From NCBI GenBank assembly GCA_002427165.1, contig DIQB01000111.1:3497-27799 (forward strand): 24,303 nt of DNA, written 5' to 3'. Below the pieces are notes generated by a model. The model worked only from the letters and a program-made list of their open reading frames with translations, was not told the origin of the DNA and searched no databases. Shown here one piece after another: positions 1 to 7,069 of the stretch. The number at the start of each line of letters is the position of its first letter. Within the stretch, counting starts at the first letter, position 1. A program made the position numbers and the translations under genes. The DNA is from Firmicutes bacterium UBA5473 (lineage in GTDB: Bacteria > Bacillota > DTU084).

Positions 1-571
1 CGGCGTAGAGGTGGACGATGCGCTTGTGTCCCAGCTTAATTAAATGCTGCGTGGCCTTAAAGCCACCGCGGATATTGTCTAGAATAATGTAGGGGGCCTC
101 AAGACCTTCTATTTTGCGAAAGCCTTGAATGATATGTACTTTCTTTCCTAATCTCTGTGCAACTTCCAAATTCACCTGACTGGGAGGCAACCAAACCAGC
201 CCATCAATGCCCCGGGTATGAAGGTCGTCGAGATATTCTGCTTCTCGCTTTTTTTCTCCACCTGTGGCACAACTGATGATACTATAGCCCAGCTCTAAGG
301 CAGCCATATGCACCCCCTCGATCATCTGACTCATTAGGGGATGCTGGAGGCTATTGATAACAAGACCAATTTGCCAGGTACGCCGTTGTACCAAACCCCG
401 TGCCATGAGATTGGGGCGATAATCTAGCTTTTGGGCTGCAGCTAAAACACGCTGCCTTGTAGCCTCGCTCACCTTTTTCCCGCTGCTATTCAGCACTCTG
501 GAGACTGTGCAGGTGGAGACACCTGCTTTTTCTGCTATGTCTTTTATGGTTATCCCAATTCTTTCCCTCAC
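1..571 (-). CDS. LacI-family transcriptional regulator, 3' part cut off by window edge
   Basis: The reading frame is open from a GTG at 571 to the window edge, giving about 190 residues. The N-terminus is a LacI-type helix-turn-helix (ITIKDIAEKAGVSTCTVSRVLN), followed by the hinge region (residues YRPNLMARGL) and the start of the periplasmic-binding-protein-like sensor (QIGLVINSLQHPLMSQMIEG). The visible end (ATQHLIKLGHKRIVHLY) is the usual mid-domain signature. Such proteins normally repress sugar-use genes and release DNA on binding a sugar; the ligand cannot be told here. GTG 571 is the only standard start that keeps the full HTH, but no strong ribosome site precedes it. The gene follows trxA on the same strand but is separated from it by a terminator, so it is probably transcribed on its own. 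Family assignment is firm; target genes are unknown. Confidence 0.93.
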   Translation of the reverse strand, partial: MRERIGITIKDIAEKAGVSTCTVSRVLNSSGKKVSEATRQRVLAAAQKLDYRPNLMARGLVQRRTWQIGLVINSLQHPLMSQMIEGVHMAALELGYSIISCATGGEKKREAEYLDDLHTRGIDGLVWLPPSQVNLEVAQRLGKKVHIIQGFRKIEGLEAPYIILDNIRGGFKATQHLIKLGHKRIVHLYA

Positions 572-576
572 TTTGG

Positions 577-601
577 TTAAACGTTTTCCTATGATAGTAT
601 A
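577..601 (-). promoter_or_regulatory. Possible -10 box and LacI-type operator in front of the LacI-family gene
   Basis: On the minus strand a TATACT (596-601) is followed by the palindrome AAACGTTT (579-586) just ahead of the GTG start. A central CG inside an A/T-flanked palindrome is typical of LacI/GalR-family operators, so autorepression is plausible. No convincing -35 box was found at the correct distance. Confidence 0.35.
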
Positions 602-644
602 TTCTCCCTCCCAAGGAAGATTCCTCCCTTGAATCAAAAAATAT

Positions 645-683
645 TTAAAATAAAAAGAGGACATCCCAAAAATCTCTGGGATG
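645..683 (-). terminator. Rho-independent terminator of trxA
   Basis: On the minus strand a 7-bp stem (677-683 with 662-668, TGGGATG/CATCCCA) with an 8-base loop is followed within a few bases by a T-rich tract. It lies just downstream of the trxA stop and separates trxA from the LacI-family gene. Confidence 0.75.
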
Positions 684-703
684 CCCCTTGGTGTTACTAC
701 TTT

Positions 704-1024
704 TTAACCGATTAGCCCATCGAGGATCTCGGTCAGCTCCTCTTTAGGTCTCAAGCCTACGATCTTTTCCTCTAGCTCACCGTCTTTAAATAAGAGCATA
801 GTGGGGATGCTCATTACGCCATAGCGGCTGGCTAGCTCCCCGTTCTCATCCACATTCACCTTACCGATTGTTGCCTTGCCTTTGTAGCTTTCTGCTAGCT
901 CCTCGATGATAGGTCCTAAAGCTCTGCAGGGGCCACACCAGGGCGCCCAAAAATCTACCAAGGCCACACCTTGTCCACCTAAAACTTCTGCCTCAAAAGA
1001 ATTTACATCAAATTGCTTTGCCAC
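704..1024 (-). CDS. trxA: Thioredoxin
   Basis: A 106-residue single-domain thioredoxin. The redox motif WCGPC is at residues 29-33, inside the standard strand-helix context (ALVDFWAPWCGPCRALGP), and the cis-proline segment (SIPTMLLF) is near residue 74. It reduces protein disulfides in the cytoplasm using electrons from a thioredoxin reductase, which is not in this window. Length is normal for the family. The start is GTG at 1024, preceded by AGGGAGG nine bases upstream. It has its own promoter (1103-1132) that carries a GC-rich palindrome in the spacer, and its own terminator, so it is probably a single-gene transcript rather than part of the DUF951-mscS operon upstream. Very sure of identity. 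Confidence 0.97.
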   Translation of the reverse strand: MAKQFDVNSFEAEVLGGQGVALVDFWAPWCGPCRALGPIIEELAESYKGKATIGKVNVDENGELASRYGVMSIPTMLLFKDGELEEKIVGLRPKEELTEILDGLIG

Positions 1025-1102
1025 TTTCCAACGCCTCCCTTTATCTGCTATGAGTAGTCTTTCCTTTTTCGGAAAAATGATGAGAAAATCTTCCTTGCCT
1101 CT

Positions 1103-1132
1103 ATCATACTACATACCCCCCGGGGGTGTCAA
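1103..1132 (-). promoter_or_regulatory. trxA promoter with CsoR/CstR-like operator in the spacer
   Basis: On the minus strand a consensus -35 TTGACA (1127-1132) and -10 TATGAT (1103-1108) are 18 bp apart. The spacer is filled by the near-perfect palindrome ATACCCCCCGGGGGTGT (plus strand 1113-1129). Palindromes of this ATACCCCC-GGGGGTAT type are known binding sites of the CsoR/CstR/FrmR family (copper, persulfide or aldehyde sensing), and binding between -35 and -10 would block transcription. Regulator identity is inferred. The -35 box overlaps the stop codon of the upstream DUF951 gene. Confidence 0.7.
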
Positions 1133-1326
1133 GGGGTGGGGTCATTTTTTTCCACAGCCCGGATTCTACGCTCCAGATCCTGCCGGGGCAGGGTAACCAT
1201 GCGGCTACAGGCAGTGCACAGGAGGCGAATGTCAGAGCCCACCCTCAGCACCTGCCAACGAAAGCTGCCGCAGGGGTGTTTTTTTCGAAGTACAAGAAAA
1301 TCTCCAACTTTATATTCCCAGCTCAA
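1129..1326 (-). CDS. DUF951 family small protein
   Basis: A 65-residue protein matching the DUF951 pattern common in Bacillota: a short basic N-terminus, VGDFLVLRKKHPCGSFRWQVLRVG, then a CTAC pair (C37 and C40) and VTLPRQDLERRI. The HPCG cysteine plus the C-x2-C pair suggest a small metal-binding (zinc ribbon-like) fold, but the role is not known. The TTG start at 1326 overlaps the mscS stop (TTGA), with GGAGGGG just upstream, so translation is probably coupled to mscS. Linkage of DUF951 to mscS is a recurring arrangement in clostridia and bacilli. The TGA stop lies inside the -35 box of trxA. Identity by family is confident; function is not. Confidence 0.88.
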   Translation of the reverse strand: MSWEYKVGDFLVLRKKHPCGSFRWQVLRVGSDIRLLCTACSRMVTLPRQDLERRIRAVEKNDPTP

Positions 1327-2111
1327 CTTGCCCCTCCTACCTGGATCTGCTCTCCTAACAGGTTTTCGATTCGCCCTCTTAGCTCTCGCTCCACCCGCCA
1401 GCGCTCCTGGGGGTTGGTGAGGGCAGCAAAGCGGAGGAATGATTTTTCTGCTGTGCGGAGGGGCCAGATCTGAATTTGGGCATGGAGTCCCAGCTCCTCC
1501 CGCCAGCGAGGAAGCTGCGGTGTTACTAGATTTAATACTCCCTCTATCTCGTCCCCTGCTAAAGTGTAATCGATGATCACCCAGGGGTTGGGACGGTGCA
1601 CAATTACAGAAGCAATGGTGCCATTGGGGAGGATATAGAGCTTTCCTGCCAGATCACGTACAGCTGAGGTGCGAATGCCAATCTGCTCCACTATCCCCTC
1701 AGCTGCACCGATTGTGACTAGATCTCCAACTGCAAACTGATCCTCAAGCAGGATAAAGAAGCCTGCAACCAGATCCCGAATCAGGTTTTGGGTACCAAGG
1801 CCAATGGCCAGGCCCCCAATTCCCGCTGCAGTAATTAGGGAGGCTGTATTCACATGAAAGAGGCTCAGGGCAGCAAGCAGGGCGAAAAAGTAGAGTACAT
1901 AGCGCAAAACGCTCTGGCTAAGTGTATAGATAGTTTGCCGTCTGCGCTCATCCCGTGCCTCACCGCGGAGAAAAAGCTTCTCTAATGTTTTTTGAGTAAA
2001 ATAAAGAGCAATACGCACAGCAAGGTGGATCCCAAAGAGCCCCACCAGTATCCGCACTAGCGCTATGAGCCGATCTATGGTGAAGATGCTTCCCATCACC
2101 TCTCCTATCAC
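1323..2111 (-). CDS. mscS: Small-conductance mechanosensitive channel, MscS family
   Basis: A 262-residue membrane protein of compact MscS size. Two hydrophobic helices lie in the first 100 residues. They are followed by the pore helix and its signature (AGIGGLAIGLGTQNLIRD), then the beta domain (LLEDQFAVGDLVTIG, EGIVEQIGIRTSAVRD, LYILPNG). It opens under membrane tension to release solutes during hypo-osmotic shock. The GTG at 2111 overlaps the yitJ stop by one base and has GGAGG ten bases upstream. An in-frame ATG at 2096 with AGGAG close by is an equally good start and would shorten the protein by five residues. It lies in a yitJ-mscS-DUF951 operon. Family is certain; the exact start is open. 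Confidence 0.94.
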   Translation of the reverse strand: MIGEVMGSIFTIDRLIALVRILVGLFGIHLAVRIALYFTQKTLEKLFLRGEARDERRRQTIYTLSQSVLRYVLYFFALLAALSLFHVNTASLITAAGIGGLAIGLGTQNLIRDLVAGFFILLEDQFAVGDLVTIGAAEGIVEQIGIRTSAVRDLAGKLYILPNGTIASVIVHRPNPWVIIDYTLAGDEIEGVLNLVTPQLPRWREELGLHAQIQIWPLRTAEKSFLRFAALTNPQERWRVERELRGRIENLLGEQIQVGGAS

Positions 2112-3931
2112 TACCCTAATACCTCCAAGGCAGTTTTATAATTACCGAAGGGCGGCATCAGGTAAACGCCCGCTGCTCTGCCTTGCAGCTGGTAGACAAA
2201 CTTGCGGGCGATCTCTACACCACAGTTTGCTTGGGCTTCTGCATCTCCCTGTCGCATCCTCTGGCGGATATCATCGGGGATGGAGATTCCAGGCACCTCA
2301 TTGTGGAGGAACTCAGCGTGTCTGGTACTGCGCAGGGGCAGAACTCCTACTAAAATTGGAATCTTGATTCCCTCAATTGCCTCCAGAAAATGTTCCAGTA
2401 AGCAAAGATCATAGATGGGCTGGGTTTGGGCAAAATGAGCACCTGCCTCGATCTTGCCATGGAGCCGCTCTACTTCTTTATCCAGGTCGCTAGCAGCTGG
2501 GTTCACAGCCACGCCAATAGCGAAATTAGTGCTAGAGCCAATTTGGTTTCCCATCATATCATGACCACGATTGAGACCTGCTATGATCCGCACCAGACCC
2601 TCGGAGTTCACATCGAACACAGCTGTGGCCTGAGGATGATCACCAATTGAGGGGGGATCACCTGTGAGTGCTAAAACGTTTTTCACCCCCAGGGCAGCTG
2701 CGCCCAAGAGCTCTGATTGTAAGCCCAAAAGGTTCCGATCTCGACAGGTGAAGTGAAGGATGGACTCCACCCCCACCTGCTCCCGGAGCAGATGGGCGAT
2801 GGCCACAGGGCTCATCCGTACCCTGGCCATAGGGGAATCTGCAATATTGATGGCATCGATCCCCCCCAACTTCAGCATCCGCGAACCTTCCAGCACCTGC
2901 TTTAGATCCACGCCTTTGGGGGGATCGATTTCCACTGTTTTCACAAAGCCTTGAGCAATTGCCTCTAAAATCCCTGGCCGCTCCTCCTGCACTGAGAGCT
3001 GGGCTTCTCGCTTGGGCTCTGGAGTCACTCGAACAACCTTTTGGGGGCTCCCTGCCTCCAGCCAACTCTGTTTGCTTTGGGATATAGCCCGGATATGGGC
3101 AGGTGTGGTGCCACAGCAACCACCCACAATGGCCACCCCAAGTTCAAATAAAATACGACTAATGTGGGCAAAATATTCTGGGGTAGAGAAATAAACTGTG
3201 CGGCCCTCAACTAATTGAGGCCGGCCAGCATTGGGCTGGGCGATGAGCTTCAACCCCGGTACAGAGGAAAGCTGCTCTACGATGGCAATCATCTCCTGGG
3301 GACCAGAACCGCAATTGGCACCGAAATATGTTACTCCCATGCTTTGCACAGCCTCTGCTGCCTCCACTGCTCCCACGCCCATAGCCGTGGTGCCCTCAGG
3401 GAGAAAGGCCATGGTCGCTGCCACTGGCAAGGTGTTATTCATGCCGCGGAGTACACCTAAAGCCAGCTTGAGTTCCTCAAGATCGGAAAAGGTTTCAAAT
3501 AAGACCAGATCAGGCTCCCCTGCAAGCAAAGCTATCAGTTGCTGGGAGAATGCGTCAATAGCCTCCTGCTGGCTCAATGTGCCCCAGGGCGCAAGAGAAC
3601 GTCCTAGGGGGCCAATTGCTGCAGCAACAAGTGCCCTCTCCCCTGCTGCCTTTCTCGCCAAGGCCACAGCTTGCTTGTTGATTTCCGCGACTTTATCGGC
3701 TAGTCCATAGCGGGAGAGGCGAATCTTGTTAGCACCGAAACTGTTGGTTTCAAGCAATTGAGCGCCAGCTTCCAGATAGGCTGCATGAATATCTAAGATG
3801 CGCTTGGGCTCGGTGAGATTCAGGGCTTCTAGGCTTTGTCCTAGGGGAACGCCACTTTCCAGGAGCATGGTTCCCATGGCCCCGTCTGCCACGATGGCTT
3901 TGCGCTGCTCTAAGATCGAGTTTAAATCCAT
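2111..3931 (-). CDS. yitJ: Bifunctional homocysteine S-methyltransferase / 5,10-methylenetetrahydrofolate reductase (YitJ type)
   Basis: A two-domain protein of about 606 residues. The N-terminal half is a homocysteine methyltransferase barrel, starting VADGAMGTMLLESG, with the three zinc-binding cysteines visible as FGANC (residue 207) and GGCCGTTP (272-273). From about residue 325 there is a methylenetetrahydrofolate reductase domain (VKTVEIDPPKG, ALTGDPPSIGD). The same architecture is seen in B. subtilis YitJ. It would make methyl-THF and pass a methyl group to homocysteine; the methyl donor used by the first domain is not settled by sequence. I chose ATG 3931 because AGGGGTGA sits six bases upstream; the GTG at 3940 lies inside that ribosome site. 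I see no S-box (SAM) riboswitch in the leader. First gene of an operon with mscS and DUF951. Confidence 0.92.
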   Translation of the reverse strand: MDLNSILEQRKAIVADGAMGTMLLESGVPLGQSLEALNLTEPKRILDIHAAYLEAGAQLLETNSFGANKIRLSRYGLADKVAEINKQAVALARKAAGERALVAAAIGPLGRSLAPWGTLSQQEAIDAFSQQLIALLAGEPDLVLFETFSDLEELKLALGVLRGMNNTLPVAATMAFLPEGTTAMGVGAVEAAEAVQSMGVTYFGANCGSGPQEMIAIVEQLSSVPGLKLIAQPNAGRPQLVEGRTVYFSTPEYFAHISRILFELGVAIVGGCCGTTPAHIRAISQSKQSWLEAGSPQKVVRVTPEPKREAQLSVQEERPGILEAIAQGFVKTVEIDPPKGVDLKQVLEGSRMLKLGGIDAINIADSPMARVRMSPVAIAHLLREQVGVESILHFTCRDRNLLGLQSELLGAAALGVKNVLALTGDPPSIGDHPQATAVFDVNSEGLVRIIAGLNRGHDMMGNQIGSSTNFAIGVAVNPAASDLDKEVERLHGKIEAGAHFAQTQPIYDLCLLEHFLEAIEGIKIPILVGVLPLRSTRHAEFLHNEVPGISIPDDIRQRMRQGDAEAQANCGVEIARKFVYQLQGRAAGVYLMPPFGNYKTALEVLG

Positions 3932-4016
3932 TTTTTTCACCCCTTCCTCTAAATATTCTCCTTCGAGGACATTTTCCCTGTTTATGGCAAGAGAAAAGTA
4001 TTAGCTGAGGTACGTC

Positions 4017-4033
4017 TTTTGCCTCTGGCAAAA
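4017..4033. promoter_or_regulatory. Perfect inverted repeat between divergent yitJ and the Rrf2-like gene
   Basis: TTTTGCC-TCT-GGCAAAA is a perfect 7+3+7 palindrome ending one base before the -35 box of the plus-strand promoter at 4035-4063. It has no T-tract at a terminator position, so an operator for an unknown regulator is the more likely reading. Confidence 0.5.
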
Positions 4034-4034
4034 T

Positions 4035-4063
4035 TTGACATCGCCAAAAATATCTTATATAAT
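4035..4063 (+). promoter_or_regulatory. Consensus sigma-A promoter for the Rrf2-like gene
   Basis: TTGACA (4035-4040) and TATAAT (4058-4063) with exactly 17 bp between them: a perfect housekeeping promoter, about 83 bases before the start codon at 4147. An 8-bp palindrome TACTAGTA lies just downstream, near the expected transcription start. Confidence 0.88.
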
Positions 4064-4146
4064 AGTTAATAGTTACTAGTATCATTATATTACTAATTTT
4101 AAATTACTCTCTTAAACGCCAAAGCTATAATTGGAGGAATCAGGAA

Positions 4147-4383
4147 GTGCCTGAGAATCTATTGCCCATTCATCATGAAATACTTGATCTTTTGCAAAAC
4201 TTAGAAGCCACATATGCCCACCCTGTCAGCTCCCAGGAGCTAAGCAAAACTTTAAATGTTACACCCTCATATATCCGCAAGCAAATCCAGTTCTTAATCA
4301 ACTCCGGGCAGGTTAATGCCAGGCGTGGCATCGGTGGCGGTTATTACCTTTGTAAGAAAAATAAAAAATCCCTTGCCAATTAA
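4147..4383 (+). CDS. Miniature Rrf2-like winged-helix protein
   Basis: A 78-residue protein that is essentially only a DNA-binding domain. After a short helix (PIHHEILDLLQNL) comes a helix-turn-helix (SSQELSKTLNVTPSYIRKQIQFLINSGQV) and a wing ending RRGIGGGYYL, close to the RGxxGGYxL wing signature of Rrf2 regulators. Full Rrf2 proteins are about 130-150 residues with a long dimerisation helix and often three Fe-S cysteines; both are absent here (the only cysteine is C69). The GTG start has GGAGG nine bases upstream. The last codons contain the -35 box of the downstream T-box promoter, so it is packed against aroF-pheA. It may be a small repressor or anti-activator; the target is unknown, and self-regulation is the simplest guess. 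Confidence 0.75.
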   Translation: MPENLLPIHHEILDLLQNLEATYAHPVSSQELSKTLNVTPSYIRKQIQFLINSGQVNARRGIGGGYYLCKKNKKSLAN

Positions 4384-4401
4384 AAGACCCTCTGCTATAA
4401 T
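4373..4401 (+). promoter_or_regulatory. Promoter of the T-box leader / aroF-pheA transcript
   Basis: TTGCCA (4373-4378) and TATAAT (4396-4401) with 17 bp between. The -35 box lies inside the last codons of the preceding gene. Transcription would begin around 4408, exactly where the T-box Stem I region starts. Confidence 0.85.
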
Positions 4402-4407
4402 AAGTAA

Positions 4408-4692
4408 AACTAATCATCAATGGCGATGAAAGGGCAAAGTATGTGCGGATAACCCGAGCACAGAGAGCCGGGATTGGTGAGAGCCTGGCCTCGGACTCGC
4501 GCAGAAGTTCGTCCTGGAGCTGCAGACCCAACGGCCTTGTGCCCAGTAAGTTGTGCCGGCATCCCACCGTTACCTGGGAAGGGTATCGGAGAGCAATCTC
4601 CCGTACCTGATAGAGTAGGTCCCCTCAGGGGGGCCAATTAGGGTGGTACCACGGAAAAATAACCCGTCCCTATTTTGGGGGCGGGTTTTTTT
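4408..4692 (+). promoter_or_regulatory. T-box leader (tRNA-sensing riboswitch), probably specific for tRNA-Phe
   Basis: The conserved T-box AGGGTGGTACCACGG (4640-4653) sits just before a strong terminator hairpin, and a Stem I of the right shape is upstream. I can pair AGGGC (4431-4435) with GTCCT (4511-4515) and GTGCG (4443-4447) with CGCGC (4498-4502). Between them is a specifier loop with the loop-E pair AGUA (4438-4441) and GAA (4504-4506). The codon-like triplet next to the lower stem is UUC (4508-4510), read as Phe and followed by a purine as is usual. A register shift would give GUU (Val), but the genes behind it make phenylalanine. Uncharged tRNA would stabilise the antiterminator and switch on aroF-pheA. 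Confidence 0.93.
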
Positions 4693-4693
4693 A
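4662..4693 (+). terminator. Regulated terminator of the T-box leader
   Basis: A GC-rich stem CCCGTCCC / GGGGGCGGG with a TATTTT loop runs directly into seven T residues. It overlaps the 3' side of the T-box antiterminator region, the usual mutually exclusive arrangement. Confidence 0.92.
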
Positions 4694-4715
4694 TTTTTTA
4701 TGGAGGTGACGATTA

Positions 4716-5729
4716 ATGATTATTGTGATGCAAAGAGGAGCAAGCCAACAGCAGATTGGCTCTGTAATTGAACGACTAGAACAACTGGGCTTCCGACCAC
4801 ACCCAATTGTTGGTGTAGCGAAAACTGTAATCGGTGCTATCGGGGATCGCAACCAGATCACCATGGAGAGCTTGGAACTGTTGGCGGGGGTAGAGCGGGT
4901 TGTACCTATTATGCAACCCTATAAGCTAGCTTCCCGGGAGCTGGTTGAAGGCAACACTGTGGTGGAGGTTGCAGGGAGAAAAATAGGCGGCAAAAAACTA
5001 ACAATTATTGCAGGGCCCTGCGCTGTGGAAAGCTGCAGCCAGCTTCTGGAGACGGCCCACGCTGTGCGAGAGGCTGGAGCAACCTTCCTCAGAGGTGGCG
5101 CCTACAAACCACGTACCTCCCCCTACTCCTTCCAGGGGATGGAAGAGGAGGGCCTGAAGATCCTGGCACAGGCCCGAGAGGAAGTTGGGCTGCCTGTAGT
5201 GACAGAGGTTGTGAATCCCGCAGATGTACCTTTGGTTGCACAATATGTGGATCTGCTCCAAATTGGGGCTCGTAATATGCAGAACTTCACTCTGCTTCGG
5301 GAAGTGGGCAGAAGCAAAAAACCAGTAATCCTCAAACGGGGCTTGGCTGCTACTGTTGAGGAATGGCTGATGGCTGCAGAATATATTCTTGCGGAAGACA
5401 ACTACAATGTGATCCTCTGCGAGCGGGGGATCCGCACCTATGAGACAGCTACTCGCAATACCTTAGATGTGAGTGCCATTCCCTTGGTGAAACAGCACAG
5501 CCATCTTCCCATCTTATCCGATCCTAGCCACGCCTCTGGCCGCTGGCGGCTCGTGGAGCCCCTAGCCCGGGCTTCAATCGCAGCAGGGGCTGATGGGCTA
5601 ATGGTGGAGGTGCATCCCAACCCCAGCGAGGCACTCTCAGATGGGCCTCAGTCCCTGCGACCAGAAAATTTCGCAGCCATGGTTAAAAATATGAAACAGT
5701 TAGCTTTGGCCTGTGGTCGGGAGGTGTAG
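4716..5729 (+). CDS. aroF: 3-deoxy-7-phosphoheptulonate (DAHP) synthase, type I-beta with N-terminal ferredoxin-like domain
   Basis: 337 residues; condenses phosphoenolpyruvate and erythrose 4-phosphate in the first step of the shikimate pathway. Residues 1-70 form a ferredoxin-like regulatory domain of the kind seen in Thermotoga DAHP synthase, which mediates feedback by aromatic amino acids. The barrel follows from about residue 85: metal ligand Cys102 in IIAGPCAVES, substrate segment LRGGAYKPRTSPYSFQG, then SDPSHASG, VEVHPNP and SDGPQSL, which supply the remaining metal ligands. The ATG at 4716 has GGAGGTGA eight bases upstream. It lies behind a T-box and two bases before pheA, so it is expected to be induced when charged tRNA-Phe is low. 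High confidence. Confidence 0.97.
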   Translation: MIIVMQRGASQQQIGSVIERLEQLGFRPHPIVGVAKTVIGAIGDRNQITMESLELLAGVERVVPIMQPYKLASRELVEGNTVVEVAGRKIGGKKLTIIAGPCAVESCSQLLETAHAVREAGATFLRGGAYKPRTSPYSFQGMEEEGLKILAQAREEVGLPVVTEVVNPADVPLVAQYVDLLQIGARNMQNFTLLREVGRSKKPVILKRGLAATVEEWLMAAEYILAEDNYNVILCERGIRTYETATRNTLDVSAIPLVKQHSHLPILSDPSHASGRWRLVEPLARASIAAGADGLMVEVHPNPSEALSDGPQSLRPENFAAMVKNMKQLALACGREV

Positions 5730-5731
5730 GT

Positions 5732-6538
5732 ATGCGCCTTGGCTATCTGGGCCCGGCAGGAACATTCAGTGAAGAGGCAGCTTTAGCATACCTCAAGGGG
5801 GAGGGGCAAGCCCAGCCCCTCCCCACTATCCCCCTTTTGATTAAAGCTGCTGAGCGCTCTGAGGTAGATGCAGCCCTGGTGCCTTTGGAAAATTCCCTAG
5901 AAGGGTCTGTCGGTCCCACGCTTTCAGCTCTTATTGACACCTCACTTTCTGTCTCAGCTGAGGTGATTGTGCCAATCACCCATTTCCTAGCAGTGCGCCC
6001 AGGCACAGAAAAAATCACGCGCATCCTCTCCCATCCCCATGCCCTGGCCCAATGCAGTGAGTTTCTAACCACGCTGGCTATAGAAGTAGGGGAGGCTGCA
6101 AGCACAGCAGCTGCAGCCCAGCTTGTCTCAGAAAGCAGTGAACCTTTGGGAGCCATCTGTCCCCTCAGGGCAGCTCAGCTTTATAAGCTTGTGCCCACTA
6201 AAATTCAAACAAACGATGCTAATGTAACTCGCTTTATTGTACTGGCAAAAGAAGATGGTGCGCTAACAGGTCGAGATAAAACCTCGCTTTTGCTCTCGGC
6301 CAAAGCAGATCAGCCAGGCTGGCTGTATCAGGTGCTTCGGGAGTTTGCTACAAACAAAATCAATCTTACTCGCATTGAGTCTAGGCCCACAGGGAAGGCC
6401 TTGGGCCATTATTATTTCTTCATCGACTTTGAGGGACACCGCACCGAGCCTCATATAGCCAAGGTTTTAGAGCGAATAGAAAACTCTGTCTCCCTCTTCC
6501 GACTTTTAGGATCCTATCCCCTAGCCGAGTCCAACTAG
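5732..6538 (+). CDS. pheA: Prephenate dehydratase
   Basis: 268 residues; converts prephenate to phenylpyruvate, the committed step to phenylalanine. It begins with the family opening LGYLGPAGTFSEEAA and contains PLENSLEGSV and the catalytic TRF motif (166-168, NDANVTRFIVL). A C-terminal ACT domain carries ESRP (216-219), the phenylalanine-binding feedback site. There is no chorismate mutase domain, so this is the monofunctional form. It starts two bases after the aroF stop with GGGAGGTG upstream, so the two genes are one transcript under the T-box. High confidence. Confidence 0.97.
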   Translation: MRLGYLGPAGTFSEEAALAYLKGEGQAQPLPTIPLLIKAAERSEVDAALVPLENSLEGSVGPTLSALIDTSLSVSAEVIVPITHFLAVRPGTEKITRILSHPHALAQCSEFLTTLAIEVGEAASTAAAAQLVSESSEPLGAICPLRAAQLYKLVPTKIQTNDANVTRFIVLAKEDGALTGRDKTSLLLSAKADQPGWLYQVLREFATNKINLTRIESRPTGKALGHYYFFIDFEGHRTEPHIAKVLERIENSVSLFRLLGSYPLAESN

Positions 6539-6595
6539 GCAGGAATCAGCTTCCTCACTGGGGAATATGATCCTAGAATGGGAGGCGGTTGCCAA

Positions 6596-7069
6596 ATGAG
6601 TTATTCTGATATTCCACGCTTTTTAGGAAGCATTTTTCTTTCGCTGTTGGCAGGCTTTATAGGGTCTTTGTTTGCAGTGCCCTCTCTTGGTTGGTTTGGG
6701 CAGCTGAAAATGCCCCTTTTTACTCAACCTAGCTGGCTAGTTGTGTTTGCCTTCCTTGTTTTCTACCTGTTGCTAGGCATCTCCCTTTATTTGATTCGGA
6801 GCCAGGGTACCACCAAAGTTGAGGTGAAAAAAGCCTTGCTGCTTTTTACTATTCAACAACTTTCAGGTATCCTCTGGTTCGTTGTACTGTTTGGTCTTCG
6901 CTCTCTGCCTTTGGGCTCGCTTGTTGCCACAATCTGGTGGGTTTACCTTCTTTTTACTGGCCGCAGCTTCCAAAGGTTAATGTCTACAAGTAAGCTCCTA
7001 ATTCCCACTTACCTGTGGGTGGGTTTTGTGGCAGTTCTTAACTGGACGCTTTTTTTCTTGAACAGGTAA
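6596..7069 (+). CDS. tspO: TspO/MBR-family membrane protein
   Basis: About 157 residues with five hydrophobic helices and the TspO pattern: W-x-G-Q-LKMPLFTQPSWLV in the first loop, a middle segment LSGILWFVVLFGLRS, and the ending PTYLWVGFVAVLNWTLFFLN, which matches the family PY-x-W-V-x-(F)-A-x-x-L-N. Bacterial TspO binds porphyrins and other hydrophobic ligands; its role in anaerobes is unclear. I prefer ATG 6596 because GGGAGG lies ten bases upstream; the ATG at 6578 has no good ribosome site and would add six residues. It follows pheA by about 57 bases with no terminator seen, so it may be read from the same transcript. Family call fairly firm. Confidence 0.85.
   Translation: MSYSDIPRFLGSIFLSLLAGFIGSLFAVPSLGWFGQLKMPLFTQPSWLVVFAFLVFYLLLGISLYLIRSQGTTKVEVKKALLLFTIQQLSGILWFVVLFGLRSLPLGSLVATIWWVYLLFTGRSFQRLMSTSKLLIPTYLWVGFVAVLNWTLFFLNR

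Noticed and set aside
1126..1473. Plus-strand frame across the DUF951/mscS boundary
   Set aside because: Antisense shadow of two recognised genes; composition is not protein-like.
3231..3710. Long plus-strand frame opposite yitJ (159 codons)
   Set aside because: It lies wholly within a clearly real gene, has no ribosome site and shows no family motif.
3932..4016. S-box (SAM) or other riboswitch in the yitJ leader
   Set aside because: yitJ genes often have one in Bacillota, but I find neither the conserved S-box stems nor a terminator in the short leader.
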